Source: Actinomycetota bacterium
Lineage (GTDB): Bacteria > Actinomycetota > Actinomycetes > Actinomycetales > Microbacteriaceae
DNA: 49,373 nucleotides
Direction: 5' to 3'
NCBI GenBank assembly: GCA_018268455.1
Contig: JAFDWM010000008.1
Location: 1 to 49,373, forward strand
A program made the translations under genes and the position numbers. Shown piece after piece: positions 1 to 7,821 of this stretch. Below the pieces are notes generated by a model. It searched no databases and was not told the DNA's origin. It was given only the letters and a program-made list of their open reading frames with translations. Position 1 is the stretch's first letter. Every line of letters begins with the position of its first letter.

Positions 1-38
1 GCGAGCTCCGCCTCGATCTGCAGCGGGATGGCATTCAT
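1..38 (-). CDS. 5' end of an unidentified gene (partial)
   Basis: An ATG at 38 overlaps the TGA stop of the isomerase gene by 4 bases (ATGA) and opens a frame that runs off the left edge. Only about 12 codons are visible, beginning MNAIPLQIEAEL. The overlap suggests a translationally coupled downstream member of the isomerase operon. The product cannot be recognised from so short a piece. Confidence 0.4.
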   Translation of the reverse strand, partial: MNAIPLQIEAEL

Positions 39-481
39 ACGCGAGTGTTCTCGGTTTCGTAGTCGTACAGAGCGACGAGCTTCGGCGCACTCCGCTCGTT
101 CTCCACGTACGACACCGACAGGTACTCGCGAACGAGTCGCTTGACCGACTCGACGCCGGTGACCTGAGCTCCGAAAGCGACCATGTTGGCGTCGTTGCTT
201 AGCTGTGCACGCTCGGCCTGGTACGCATCCGTGAGCAGGGCGCAGTATGCGCCGGGAACCTTATTCGCCGAGATGGAGACCCCGATGCCGGTGCCACACA
301 TCACGACACCACGCTCGACCTCCTTCGCCGCGACGCTTTCCGCCACCGCAATGGCCGTCTTCGGATATAGGGGGTCGTCGGAGCCGAAATCGCGAACCTC
401 GTGGCCGAGCTCGCGAAGGTAATCAGCGACGGCATCCTTGAGGGTTGTTGCGTTCGGGTCGCAGCCAATTCCAATCAACAT
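35..481 (-). CDS. RpiB/LacAB-family sugar-phosphate isomerase (DerI-like)
   Basis: The 148-residue product fits the RpiB/LacA/LacB family of aldose-ketose phosphate isomerases, normally about 140-160 residues. It begins with the family-type MLIGIGCDPN strand and carries the active-site loop VVMCGTGIGVSISANK, with the catalytic-type cysteine and threonine at about residues 62-64. The later segment SNDANMVAFGAQVTG matches the usual second active-site stretch. The C-terminal tail beyond residue 130 is like that of the actinobacterial D-erythrulose-4-phosphate isomerases (DerI/EryI) rather than housekeeping RpiB, so a role in catabolism of a C4-C5 sugar or polyol is likely. It diverges from the HAD phosphatase gene across a 109-base gap holding an inverted repeat, and the next minus-strand gene overlaps its stop. 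Substrate assignment is inference. Confidence 0.85.
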   Translation of the reverse strand: MLIGIGCDPNATTLKDAVADYLRELGHEVRDFGSDDPLYPKTAIAVAESVAAKEVERGVVMCGTGIGVSISANKVPGAYCALLTDAYQAERAQLSNDANMVAFGAQVTGVESVKRLVREYLSVSYVENERSAPKLVALYDYETENTRV

Positions 482-494
482 GCATGTCTCCTAT

Positions 495-508
495 CTATAC
501 CTGTATAG
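495..508. promoter_or_regulatory. Operator-like inverted repeat between divergent genes
   Basis: CTATAC and GTATAG flank a 2-base spacer, and a second AT-rich stretch with TATATC and GATAGAC follows at 514-529. It lies between the divergent isomerase (start 481) and HAD (start 591) genes, where a GntR- or LacI-type repressor of sugar genes would bind. The regulator is not in the window. Confidence 0.45.
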
Positions 509-590
509 GCTTGTATATCTGAGGATAGACCGAATCGACGTAAGATGGAAGATCGGACTGGATGGTCCGCCCATCGAACTGGGAGACAGC

Positions 591-1616
591 ATGGCCAGAG
601 ATGCCCACCCCACACCGCTCGATAGTGCGGACGTTATTCTCTCCGACCTCGACGGAGTCGTGTACCGCGGCGCAGCACCCATACCGCATGCCATCACCGC
701 TCTGAACTCGGCGCGAGAAAGTAAGACGGTGGGGTTCCTGACGAACAACGCCTCCCGGCTGCCGGCGGACGTAGCCGAACAGCTGACGACAATGGGACTG
801 CACGCCGACGCGGATGATGTCGTCACCTCGCCTCAGGCGACGCTGCTGCTCCTATCGAATGTGGTTGAGCCGGGGGCGCCGCTGTTGGCCGTCGGCGGTC
901 CGGGGTTGACGATGGTGCTCGAAGGGGCGGGGTACCGACTTGTTCGCACGGCGGACGAGCACCCCGACGCGGTCGTCCAAGGTTTCTCACAACACGTGAG
1001 CTGGACTGACCTGGCCGAAGCTACTTACGCTCTCGCCTCCGGGATCCCGTGGGTCGCCACAAACCTCGACACCGCCCTCCCGCTCGAGCGCGGACTGGCG
1101 CCTGGCAACGGAGCACTCGTCGCTGCCATCCGCGCTGTCGTCAACCGCGAACCTCTCGCTGCCGGAAAGCCCGAGACGGCGCTCTTCGACGCCGCCCGCG
1201 AGCGATTCCCCGGCTCCCGATGGCTGTTCATCGGCGACAGGATCGACACAGACATCAGAGGCGCAAGACGATCCGAGATGAGTAGCGCTCTCGTCCTCAC
1301 CGGCATCAGCCGGCCACGCGATGTCTTCGCTGCACCCCCCGATGCACGCCCCGACTTCATCTTGCGCGACCTGCGCGATCTCACCCTGCCGTACCCCTCC
1401 ACCCGGCTCACGCGCAACGACCAGTTCCTGACATCGACCGTCTCCAACGCGGTGGTCGCGGCTGAAGGACAACGTGTTCGCCTCGTCACGCCAGGAAACG
1501 AGCCGATGAATGTCATCCGAGCCACAGCCGCTCTCATCTGGGAATATGCCGCAGCATTCGACAGCCTCAAGCTCGACACCGAGCTCCACGACGTCATCAC
1601 CGCGGCCCTCGACTGA
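591..1616 (+). CDS. HAD-IIA (NagD-type) sugar-phosphate phosphatase
   Basis: The start is taken as the ATG at 591, which has GGGAGA seven bases upstream; the frame is open further upstream but without a ribosome site. The 341-residue product has the HAD order: motif I DLDGVVYRG near residue 18 with the nucleophilic Asp, motif II FLTNNAS near residue 48, the conserved Lys in AAGKPETALF near residue 187, and motif IV WLFIGDRIDTDIRGAR near residue 208. Use of DLDGV and TNN is typical of the HAD-IIA subfamily with a C2B cap (NagD, p-nitrophenyl phosphatase, phosphoglycolate phosphatase). About 75 extra residues after the core (from about 265) look like a small C-terminal domain. It probably dephosphorylates a sugar or glycerol phosphate in the cytosol and may act in the same pathway as the divergent isomerase. 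Confidence 0.85.
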   Translation: MARDAHPTPLDSADVILSDLDGVVYRGAAPIPHAITALNSARESKTVGFLTNNASRLPADVAEQLTTMGLHADADDVVTSPQATLLLLSNVVEPGAPLLAVGGPGLTMVLEGAGYRLVRTADEHPDAVVQGFSQHVSWTDLAEATYALASGIPWVATNLDTALPLERGLAPGNGALVAAIRAVVNREPLAAGKPETALFDAARERFPGSRWLFIGDRIDTDIRGARRSEMSSALVLTGISRPRDVFAAPPDARPDFILRDLRDLTLPYPSTRLTRNDQFLTSTVSNAVVAAEGQRVRLVTPGNEPMNVIRATAALIWEYAAAFDSLKLDTELHDVITAALD

Positions 1617-1955
1617 CGGCCGGTACGTCCCTCATCAGCACCTGCCGACCTCCTGCTCTGCGAAGATCCGCAACAGCACAACATCCCCCTCGCCGGAGGG
1701 CTGACGTCGGTTACAGCGCGGGAGAGTGCTCCGTCGCCCGTCGGATGGGCGGCGTTTGCTGGATGAGTAGACGGAAGGGGAACTCATGGCTAGGACGGCA
1801 GTTGCCCCGAGTTCGTGGATTTCGACCCGATGGTCTACGACATCACATGATGGCAGTGGCTTTCGCACCGGAGCGCTCCATCACCACGTGCCCCACACCG
1901 CTGACACGTACGTGTCAATCAGCGATCCGGCTCAAAATGCGGACATCGACTCGGG
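1617..1955. other. Intergenic stretch before the IS5-type element
   Basis: No convincing gene is seen in these 339 bases. A short frame from ATG 1786 (GGAAGGGG just upstream) encodes about 57 residues beginning MARTAVAPSSW and stops at the TAG in the insertion-sequence border. Codon use is unremarkable and no family was recognised. It may be a decayed gene end. Confidence 0.4.
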
Positions 1956-2573
1956 CTAGGGCGTGTCTGACAAAGGTTTGGTCCATGCGATGACGGTGTT
2001 GAGGACGACGGCGGCGCGGTAGATAACGGCGAGTTTGTCGTAGCGGGTGGCGAGGCCTCGCCATTGCTTGATGCGGCAGTAGCCGCGCTCGATGACGTTC
2101 CGGTTCCGGTAGTCGGCGGCGTCGAGACCGACGGGTCTGCCGCCGCGTGAGCCGCGACGTTTGCGGTGTCCTTTCTGATCGTCGGGCTCGGGAATCACGG
2201 CTTTGATGCCTCGGCCTCGAAGGTGAGAACGGATCGCGCGGGATGAGTACGCTTTTTCGCCCCGCACCGCGTCCGGACGGGTGCGGGGCCGGCCCGTTTC
2301 GCGCCCGACCCGCAGATGTCCCATCAGCGGCAGGAACATCGGAGAGTCCCCGGCCTGCCCTGGCGTGACCAGAGTGACCAGAGGCAGCCCATTGCCATCG
2401 ACGAGCTGATGGATCTTCGTCGACAGGCCACCCCTGGAGCGGCCGATGCCGTGATCAGGCGGCTCGACCTGCAGATTCTTGTAACTCGATCCAGCCCCCT
2501 GTGAGGCGGGTGATGCTCGTTGCGTGCTGATGCGCACGAGCAATCGTGGAGTCCACCGACAGCGACCAATCAA
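1956..2573 (-). CDS. IS5-type transposase, C-terminal frame (OrfB)
   Basis: This frame lies +1 relative to OrfA and overlaps it over 2455-2573. The family sequence resumes at GAGSSYKNLQVEPPDHGIGRS, which marks the crossover near the GGGGG run at about 2500. It continues with RGGLSTKIHQLVDG, AYSSRAIRSHLRGRGIKAVIPEPDDQ and ERGYCRIKQWRGLATRYDK, ending in the left inverted repeat. The third acidic catalytic residue is in NVIERGYCRIKQWRG. Where relatives usually have ADKAYSS, this copy reads GEKAYSS, so the second catalytic position seems to be Glu rather than Asp, which may impair activity. It is not expected to be made alone. Confidence 0.8.
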   Translation of the reverse strand: MIGRCRWTPRLLVRISTQRASPASQGAGSSYKNLQVEPPDHGIGRSRGGLSTKIHQLVDGNGLPLVTLVTPGQAGDSPMFLPLMGHLRVGRETGRPRTRPDAVRGEKAYSSRAIRSHLRGRGIKAVIPEPDDQKGHRKRRGSRGGRPVGLDAADYRNRNVIERGYCRIKQWRGLATRYDKLAVIYRAAVVLNTVIAWTKPLSDTP

Positions 2574-2850
2574 TCAGGCCCGCCGCGTCTGCTGCTGCCG
2601 TGATCATCGCCGCTACCCGATCCCACGTCCCGTCGAACGCCATCCGCCGATGCCACGTCCACACCGTCTGCCACGGCCCGAACACCGGCGGCAGATCCCG
2701 CCATGCGAGGCCAGTCCGGTACCGGTAGACGATGCCCTCGACCATCGTCCGCGCATCCGAGAACTTCCGACCCGGACGCCCCGTCGGACGTGGCAGCATC
2801 GGCTCGATCAGCGACCACTGAGCATCCGAAAGCATCCGAAAACGAGACAT
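2455..2850 (-). CDS. IS5-type transposase, N-terminal frame (OrfA)
   Basis: The start is the ATG at 2850, giving MSRFRMLSDAQW, the normal opening of IS427-type transposases; an upstream ATG at 2874 is less likely. The 131-residue product contains the DUF4096-like N-terminal segment with PTGRPGRKF, VYRYRTGLAWRDLPPVFGPWQTV and WHRRMAFDGTWDRV. The first catalytic Asp lies in SVDSTIARAHQHA near residue 105. It ends in frame 0 shortly after a GGGGG run, where ribosomes would shift into the second frame to make the full DDE transposase. Confidence 0.85.
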   Translation of the reverse strand: MSRFRMLSDAQWSLIEPMLPRPTGRPGRKFSDARTMVEGIVYRYRTGLAWRDLPPVFGPWQTVWTWHRRMAFDGTWDRVAAMITAAADAAGLIDWSLSVDSTIARAHQHATSITRLTGGWIELQESAGRAA

Positions 2851-2971
2851 GCTTTCAGGCTCGCAGCCAGCCACCCGAACCTTTGTCAGACACGCCCTAG
2901 CTCCAGCTGGTGGCGAAACCGTCAGGTGAGCGGCGCGGTCTCCGTGTGCAGCGGATGACGCAGCAGCTCTG

Positions 2972-3210
2972 TGTCGGATCTCGCTTGACTTGTCGGATCT
3001 CGGATGGGCTGACCGGGACTTCTCTCATTCGCGGTGCAGTCCCGGCAGAGCGGTCTGTCTCACACGAGTTGTCACGAATCCGACCCTGCTGCTCCCGCCT
3101 CGAAGCAGCACTACGCGGCGCGCCGAGCATCGGACAACTGGAGTGAGAATCCGACAAGTGGAGTGAGACGACTCGACAGGTCCGTGAGAATCGGACAACT
3201 GGAGTGAGAC
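2972..3210. repeat. Collapsed ends of an IS21-like element
   Basis: On the left, TGTCGGATCTCG occurs at 2972-2983 and 2991-3002, and a diverged copy of GTCTCAC..GAGTTGTC starts at 3058. On the right, the 20-base unit ATCSGACAASTGGAGTGAGA occurs at 3129-3148, 3149-3168 and 3190-3209, in opposite orientation. Multiple short repeats facing inward at each end are typical of the IS21 family. Only about 50 bases remain between the two sets, so this looks like an internally deleted copy or MITE-like relic. It does not match the repeats of the intact IS21 element at 9300-11859. Confidence 0.55.
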
Positions 3211-3234
3211 ACGACACTCTGCATGCTCTTGATC

Positions 3235-3247
3235 TAGCAAGTTGCTA
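3235..3247. promoter_or_regulatory. Palindrome upstream of translocase operon
   Basis: TAGCAA-G-TTGCTA is a perfect inverted repeat about 310 bases upstream of the FtsK-like gene. It could be an operator for the transfer operon. A partly similar GATAGTTGCT stretch lies at the far end of the operon near 8152. Confidence 0.35.
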
Positions 3248-3559
3248 TCTACCTGATGCCGGTGGGAAGCTCGCTCCGTTGCCTCGATCGGCAGTCGCGA
3301 GCTTATCACGGCTGTCAAGGGGGGTGCCAAATATCTGCCTATCGTCTGCATATGCCGCCGCACCCGCGCCGATGGCAACCCATCGGTAGTTTCTGCCAAC
3401 CGATCTGTGGTTCCAGCCCCGGGCGCCCGGGGGAAGTAGGGCCTTCGTCGACGCCTGCATCGCGTTCGCCGGTGATGTCCGATTCCGCTGGCAATGCCGA
3501 CCTATGTGCCATAGAGACGCATCGTCTCTGCAGCCGCTGATGCATAGGAGGTAGATGGG

Positions 3560-5629
3560 ATGTCTCGCGCAATGTTGGGTGTGAGGCCCGAGGTCGTGGA
3601 GGACGTGGCCGTGCGCGCGTTGCCGCGGCGGCCGCTCGCGTGGCCGATGCGGGTCGTCGTCGTCTTGGCGATCGCGTTGATGGCCGGAGGACTGGCGGCG
3701 TTGGCCGATCGCGTCGAGCTGCTGATGTTGGTCGTGGTCGTCGCGGCGGTGATCATCGCCGCCCTGATCGTGTTCGGTCATCGCGCGTGGCAACGCGGCC
3801 GGTCCATCGACCTGATGATCGAGGCGGTCAATTCTGTGGTGAGAGCGTCAGCTCCGACCCGAGACCTGGTGACCGTGTCGAGGTGGAGGGGAGGGTGGAT
3901 CGGCGCTCCGCAGCGCATCGTGATCCGCTACCCCGGAGATCTGGTCGACTCGGATCTGAAGTTCGCCGAGACGCTGGTCGTCCAGGTGAGCAACCGGATG
4001 GGGATCGCGTACCGGGTGAAGAAGAACGATGCGCGCCGATGCCTGATCACGCTGACCGCGGATCCGGCCGCCCCTGAGCCTGTGGTCGACCCGGATCAAT
4101 CCCGTCTGGAGAGCGTGCTGTCGGTGATCATCCCCGGGGTGTCCGTCGACGAGTTCGTCCGGGACAATGCCGACAACCTGCAGCGAACGATTCTGCACTG
4201 GCCGCCGACGTCGACTTCGCGGGTGTCGAAGACGATCTGGCAGAAGCAGGCTGTCGATGCCGTGCGCTCCTCGGTCGTGGCGCCCAACGCGGCGCAGCTG
4301 ACCATCGACTGGGATCTCACCGCCGATCGTGGCACCGTGCGCCCGCTGACGCCGCTGCCTGATGTGCTCCCTCATCCGCCCCGTGACGACGACAACCCGA
4401 TGAAGATCGCCTTCGGTCACTTCCGCGACGGGACTCCCTGCGTCTGGGACCTCGATGCTCCACTCCCGCACTTGCTGATCGTGGGTGGCACCGGTGGTGG
4501 AAAGACGGTGCTGTTGCTGTCGATTCTCACCGCACTGCCCACGGGGATGCGGCGTGACGCATTCGGTCAGTGGGTTCGCGACCCAGACATGCCGATGGCC
4601 GAGATCTGGCCGATCGACCCGAAGCGCCTCGGCCTGTTCAACCTCGGGCTGCTCCCCGGCGCGAAGCCGGCCGCGACCCGCGAGGCGGCGATCGTCACCT
4701 ACATCCTCAAGGTGAAGAAGCTCATGGACGACCGATACGAGTACCTCGAGCGGAACGGCCCTCATCTGCGCTCCACGCTCGACCCGCTCGTCCTCGCCGT
4801 CGACGAGGGCGAGGAGATGGCCGACATGCTCAACGAGTGGTGGAAATCCGGCGGCGGCAAGGCCGACTGGTGCCAAAGGATGGGTCTTGAGAAGGCGCCG
4901 ACCGGCAGCATCCACCCCGTGATGACGGCATTCGGCTCGATCCTGCGGCTCGGCCGCGAAGCGCGAGTGCACGTCATCCTCGCCTCGCAGCAGGCGGCGG
5001 CGTCGTGGTTGAGCACTTCGAGCCGATCCCAGTTCGCCGTGCGCATCGCGTTGCGCAACCTGGAGCAGTCCACCTCGATGATGACGTTCGGCAGCCTCGT
5101 GGCCACCGCCGGGCTCGAGAACAAGCCCGGCCGCGCCTGGGTGTCTCCGGGTATGGGTATCCCGCCCGAGCATGCGCAGATCTTCTGGACCCCGAAGCTC
5201 GCCCAGGGGCTCGGCGACGAGGACCGCGCGATCATGCACGAGCTCGGAATCACGCTCCCGGACGACCCGGACTTCGTTCCGCAAGACGACGTTGTCCAGG
5301 TGCCCACCGAGAACGGTGAGACCGAAGAGGTGGCAGAGACCGCCGGCGAGGAGGATGCGGGCCGCCCGCACCTGTATGCCGTCGAGGACTCGACCCCCAT
5401 CGAGGAAGAGAACGTGCGCAGCTTCGAGCTGTCGGTCTCCGAGCTCGATGTGGGGATGAGCATCCTCGTCGACGTCGACGGTGAAGGCGCGATCGCGACC
5501 GTGGAGTCCATCGACGTCGACCTGGAGGATCAGGACTACCTCATCCTGACCTACCTCACCGAAGACGGCGAGAAGGGTGAGGTCGCGGTGCCCGACGACG
5601 AACAGGTGACGATCCTGCTTCCGGAGTGA
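3560..5629 (+). CDS. FtsK/SpoIIIE-like DNA translocase (conjugation Tra-type)
   Basis: The ATG at 3560 has AGGAGG eight bases upstream. The 689-residue product has two adjacent hydrophobic segments at about residues 28-75, placing it in the membrane, then a soluble region and an FtsK/SpoIIIE motor. Walker A is GGTGGGKT at 309-316 and Walker B is LVLAVDEGEE with Asp415-Glu416. The later VHVILASQQAAASWLSTSSRSQFAVRIALRN is the usual motif III region. The C-terminal 120 residues are acidic and have no FtsK gamma domain. Such membrane-anchored FtsK-like proteins move double-stranded DNA during transfer of actinobacterial integrative elements and plasmids, rather than acting in cell division. The small genes downstream form the same transcription unit. 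No relaxase or integrase gene lies beside it. Confidence 0.85.
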   Translation: MSRAMLGVRPEVVEDVAVRALPRRPLAWPMRVVVVLAIALMAGGLAALADRVELLMLVVVVAAVIIAALIVFGHRAWQRGRSIDLMIEAVNSVVRASAPTRDLVTVSRWRGGWIGAPQRIVIRYPGDLVDSDLKFAETLVVQVSNRMGIAYRVKKNDARRCLITLTADPAAPEPVVDPDQSRLESVLSVIIPGVSVDEFVRDNADNLQRTILHWPPTSTSRVSKTIWQKQAVDAVRSSVVAPNAAQLTIDWDLTADRGTVRPLTPLPDVLPHPPRDDDNPMKIAFGHFRDGTPCVWDLDAPLPHLLIVGGTGGGKTVLLLSILTALPTGMRRDAFGQWVRDPDMPMAEIWPIDPKRLGLFNLGLLPGAKPAATREAAIVTYILKVKKLMDDRYEYLERNGPHLRSTLDPLVLAVDEGEEMADMLNEWWKSGGGKADWCQRMGLEKAPTGSIHPVMTAFGSILRLGREARVHVILASQQAAASWLSTSSRSQFAVRIALRNLEQSTSMMTFGSLVATAGLENKPGRAWVSPGMGIPPEHAQIFWTPKLAQGLGDEDRAIMHELGITLPDDPDFVPQDDVVQVPTENGETEEVAETAGEEDAGRPHLYAVEDSTPIEEENVRSFELSVSELDVGMSILVDVDGEGAIATVESIDVDLEDQDYLILTYLTEDGEKGEVAVPDDEQVTILLPE

Positions 5630-5640
5630 TCCCCGAAGTC

Positions 5641-5715
5641 GACAAGACGATCTCGTCTTTCTAGCGCATAGGAGTTAGACTCATATGCGTAAAGAAAGAC
5701 GAGATCGTCTTTGTC
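5641..5715. promoter_or_regulatory. Nested inverted repeat, likely operator/promoter
   Basis: Two arms (5641-5661 and 5694-5715) are near-perfect inverted copies, and each is itself a palindrome built on AAGACGA and TCGTCTT. Between them, 5664-5690 is a third imperfect palindrome, from GCGCATAGGAGT to ACTCATATGCGT. Parts of this middle block recur before the translocase (3542-3554) and after the operon (CGCATATGAG at 8144-8153). Lying between the translocase and the next gene, it suits a multi-site repressor target or a strong RNA structure. Confidence 0.5.
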
Positions 5716-5789
5716 CGATCTGGGCCTCTAACCGGACCCATGTCGAGTAGAGGCATCCCGCCTCATCCTCGACAAGAAGGAGGGTCATC

Positions 5790-6092
5790 ATGACCATCAC
5801 CCAGACCGCCCCCGCGAGCACCGCGGTGGGGGTCGATGTCACCGGCACGGTGCGCAGCCCGCTCATGCTCTTCCGCACAATCCCCGACCGCGTCCCGCAC
5901 GTCTCGTTCCGCATCGACGGCGTCGACGGGCCGTACAACGTGCACGCGCGCGGCGTGCTCGCAGAGCTGCTCCGGCAGACGATCCGCAAGGGCAACGCCG
6001 TGCGAGTCCACGCACCCTGCGCGGCTCTCGCGCACCCCGATCAACACGTTCCGGATCTCGAGGCAGACAGCGTCGAGCTCGATCTGCGTTGA
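5790..6092 (+). CDS. Small uncharacterised protein of the transfer operon
   Basis: The ATG at 5790 follows a strong AAGGAGGG site. The 100-residue product has a low-complexity start (TQTAPASTAVGVDVTGTV), then an apparent beta-rich domain with VSFRIDGVDGPYNVHARGVLAELLRQTIRKGNAVRVHA. The strand pattern is reminiscent of a small OB-like nucleic-acid binding domain, but no signature confirms that. There is no membrane segment or signal peptide. It sits between the nested palindrome and the next gene, in line with the translocase, so a part in DNA processing during transfer is possible. Confidence 0.7.
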   Translation: MTITQTAPASTAVGVDVTGTVRSPLMLFRTIPDRVPHVSFRIDGVDGPYNVHARGVLAELLRQTIRKGNAVRVHAPCAALAHPDQHVPDLEADSVELDLR

Positions 6093-6138
6093 CCTCCGCG
6101 TCAACGCCCGGACCCCCTGACGAGAGGACCTCTCACGG

Positions 6139-6900
6139 ATGTGTGACCCGAAGCCAGGTGCGCGGTGCAGCGCCGACACCTGGAAGGAACTGCAGCACGC
6201 GCGATCGAAGGCAGATGCCGCTCGACGAGATCTCGACCGCGCGCCCGAGGACCCTTCCGTGCGGCGCCGGCTGCACCAGGCCGTGAGTAACCTCGCAGAG
6301 AAGAGCGCCGCATACGACTCCTCGCCTCGGGGCCAGCGCGAGCTCGCGGAGAAGATCGACTCCGCAGCTGACCCGAACAACCCCGAGCTCGATGGTCTGC
6401 GCACTCGGCTGTGCGCCGGCCGGGCTACGCGCATCGCCCAGAAGCAAGCCCTCGCCCGGTCACGTGGCCTGTCCGGGGCGGAGGAGTCCCTCGAGGTGGA
6501 GCGTGCCCTCAACCGGCTCCGCCACCCGGACGGCGGATACACCCGCCACCCGAACACTGGTCGCGAGGAGAGCATCGGCTTCTTCGTCTCGCCCTACCCA
6601 GACCGCGAGGTAGCCATCCCCGTCGACCAGCTCCGACCCATCGACATCCTGCGATTCAGCAGGGCCAACGCCGATCTGCTGCGGATGGACTACCACTACG
6701 AGGGCGCCTGGCACGATCCTGAGACGGGAATCGTCTCCCTGGACGTGTCCGTGAAGACCCTCGACGCAGCCGAGGCTCGACGGCTCGCCGAGCAGCACCA
6801 GCAAGTCGCGTTCTTCGACGCGCAGACCGGCGCCTCGGTCGAGGTCGACCCGAATGCCCGCGACCGAATCTCGCACCTCAACGAAGGGAACCCGTCATGA
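6139..6900 (+). CDS. Uncharacterised mobile-element protein, MCDPKPG type
   Basis: The 253-residue product starts MCDPKPGARCSADTW, a Cys-containing opening that I associate with proteins of actinobacterial plasmids and integrative elements. Residues 12-85 are charged and helical, likely a coiled coil (WKELQHARSKADAARRDLDR). A more globular half follows, with IGFFVSPYPDREVAIPVDQL and WHDPETGIVSLDVSVKTLDAAEARRLAEQ. No catalytic motif was recognised. It overlaps the next gene by 4 bases (ATGA at 6897-6900), so the two are coupled. Function is unknown. Confidence 0.75.
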   Translation: MCDPKPGARCSADTWKELQHARSKADAARRDLDRAPEDPSVRRRLHQAVSNLAEKSAAYDSSPRGQRELAEKIDSAADPNNPELDGLRTRLCAGRATRIAQKQALARSRGLSGAEESLEVERALNRLRHPDGGYTRHPNTGREESIGFFVSPYPDREVAIPVDQLRPIDILRFSRANADLLRMDYHYEGAWHDPETGIVSLDVSVKTLDAAEARRLAEQHQQVAFFDAQTGASVEVDPNARDRISHLNEGNPS

Positions 6901-7112
6901 CGAAGGACCTCAAGTACCTCGGGGCCGCGCCCGGCGATCCGCTCACGGACATCGTCGCCGCCGTCGCCGCCGTCGCCGCCATCAACGGCCACACCCCGGA
7001 CGACGCCGAGCTGCGCGAGCTGCTCGACGAGCAGGCTTTGCCCTCCGATGACAAGAGCGTGCAGCGACTGCGCGCCATGCTCGTCGACGCCGGGCTGGGG
7101 GAGGGGACATGA
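6897..7112 (+). CDS. Small acidic protein, unknown function
   Basis: A 71-residue product overlapping its upstream and downstream neighbours by 4 bases each. The sequence is acidic and helical (AAVAAVAAINGHTPDDAELRE; LRAMLVDAGL). The overlaps on both sides and strong codon bias support a real gene. No family was recognised. Confidence 0.65.
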   Translation: MTKDLKYLGAAPGDPLTDIVAAVAAVAAINGHTPDDAELRELLDEQALPSDDKSVQRLRAMLVDAGLGEGT

Positions 7113-7468
7113 CCGCGCGATCCGCACAGCCCCGCACCCTTCGCGCCCGCATCGTGACGTCCAGCGAGTCGTCGATCGAGGTGCTCGCTGACCTCGTCGC
7201 CTCGGCCGACGCCCTACGGGCGGAAGCCGATGCGCGGCGCGCGCGACTGTCAGCCGGCAAGCTCGTCGCCGTCGCCGCGGCCGCGCGGGACATGATCGTC
7301 AAACTGCGCATCCGTGGGGCAGTACCCGAAGGCGACTACCTCGCGCTGGTCGACGCGGCGCGCATCGTCCTCTGCCGGCAGCGATTGCTCCTGCACCAGC
7401 TGCGCGCGTCAGGGGGAGCTGCCTCTGGGATCGGAACAGCTGCAGGCGATGGGGTGCAGGAGCCATGA
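7109..7468 (+). CDS. Small Arg/Ala-rich helical protein, unknown
   Basis: The start overlaps the previous stop (ATGA) and is preceded by GGGGAGGGG. The 119-residue product is rich in Arg, Ala and Leu, with long helices (EVLADLVASADALRAEADARRARLSAGKLVAVAAAARDM). It has no Cys, no signal peptide and no membrane segment. It may bind DNA or a partner protein of the transfer operon, but the sequence alone does not show this. Confidence 0.65.
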   Translation: MTARSAQPRTLRARIVTSSESSIEVLADLVASADALRAEADARRARLSAGKLVAVAAAARDMIVKLRIRGAVPEGDYLALVDAARIVLCRQRLLLHQLRASGGAASGIGTAAGDGVQEP

Positions 7469-7821
7469 GGACGCTCCGAGACAATGACGCTGCCGGCTAC
7501 CCGGACGGCGTCTCGAGCGATGATCTGCACCGCCGCCGCGAGGGCGATGAGCTCGGATACGTCCCGTCGACGGGGGACTGCATCCGGTACGCGATGCGCC
7601 ACTCGGCCTGGGACGAGAACGGACGCCGCCTCGAGGACTGGCCAGCCCGAGACGCGCGCGGGCCGTGGGGGCCGGCGACCGACGTCGTGAGCGTGACGCC
7701 GGTCGCCGAGCCTCTCATCGTGAAGGTCGCCTGCCGCAACCCTCGCAACGGTGAGCGCACATGGATCGACCTCGACTGGTGGATCTGCGAGCCGGTCTAT
7801 CAGGACGGAGCGCTCTGGTGA
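7465..7821 (+). CDS. Uncharacterised protein of the transfer operon
   Basis: A 118-residue product starting at an ATG that overlaps the previous stop by 4 bases. It is polar, with DDLHRRREGDELGYVPSTGDCIRYAMRHSAW and a tryptophan-rich end (ERTWIDLDWWICEPVYQDGALW). No motif was recognised. The GTGA at its 3' end couples it to the next gene. Confidence 0.65.
   Translation: MRTLRDNDAAGYPDGVSSDDLHRRREGDELGYVPSTGDCIRYAMRHSAWDENGRRLEDWPARDARGPWGPATDVVSVTPVAEPLIVKVACRNPRNGERTWIDLDWWICEPVYQDGALW

Larger units (their letters stand above)
1956..2900 (-). mobile_element. IS5-family (IS427-type) insertion sequence
   Basis: The ends are perfect 20-base inverted repeats, CTAGGGCGTGTCTGACAAAG at 1956-1975 and its complement at 2881-2900; similarity continues a few bases inward. 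The duplicated target is TA or CTAG, which cannot be separated from the repeat tip. The element is about 940 bases and holds two overlapping transposase frames on the minus strand, a layout typical of IS427-type elements that fuse the frames by ribosomal frameshifting. Confidence 0.9.
2901..3559. other. Gene-free stretch with IS relic and palindromes
   Basis: No credible gene is present. The first part holds repeated IS21-like end sequences, annotated separately. The remainder leads to the translocase gene and contains the palindrome at 3235-3247 and the 13-base GCATAGGAGGTAG at 3542-3554, which doubles as the ribosome site of the translocase and recurs almost exactly at 5665-5678. Confidence 0.55.

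Noticed and set aside
3129-3210. Possible short CRISPR array (three repeats of about 20 bases)
   Set aside because: Two repeats abut without a spacer, there are only three, no cas genes are near, and inverted partners at 2972-3078 indicate transposon ends.
3848-5371. Long open frame of about 500 codons on the minus strand inside the FtsK-like gene
   Set aside because: It is antisense to a gene with clear Walker motifs, is Arg/His-rich with no domain, and arises from the high GC content.
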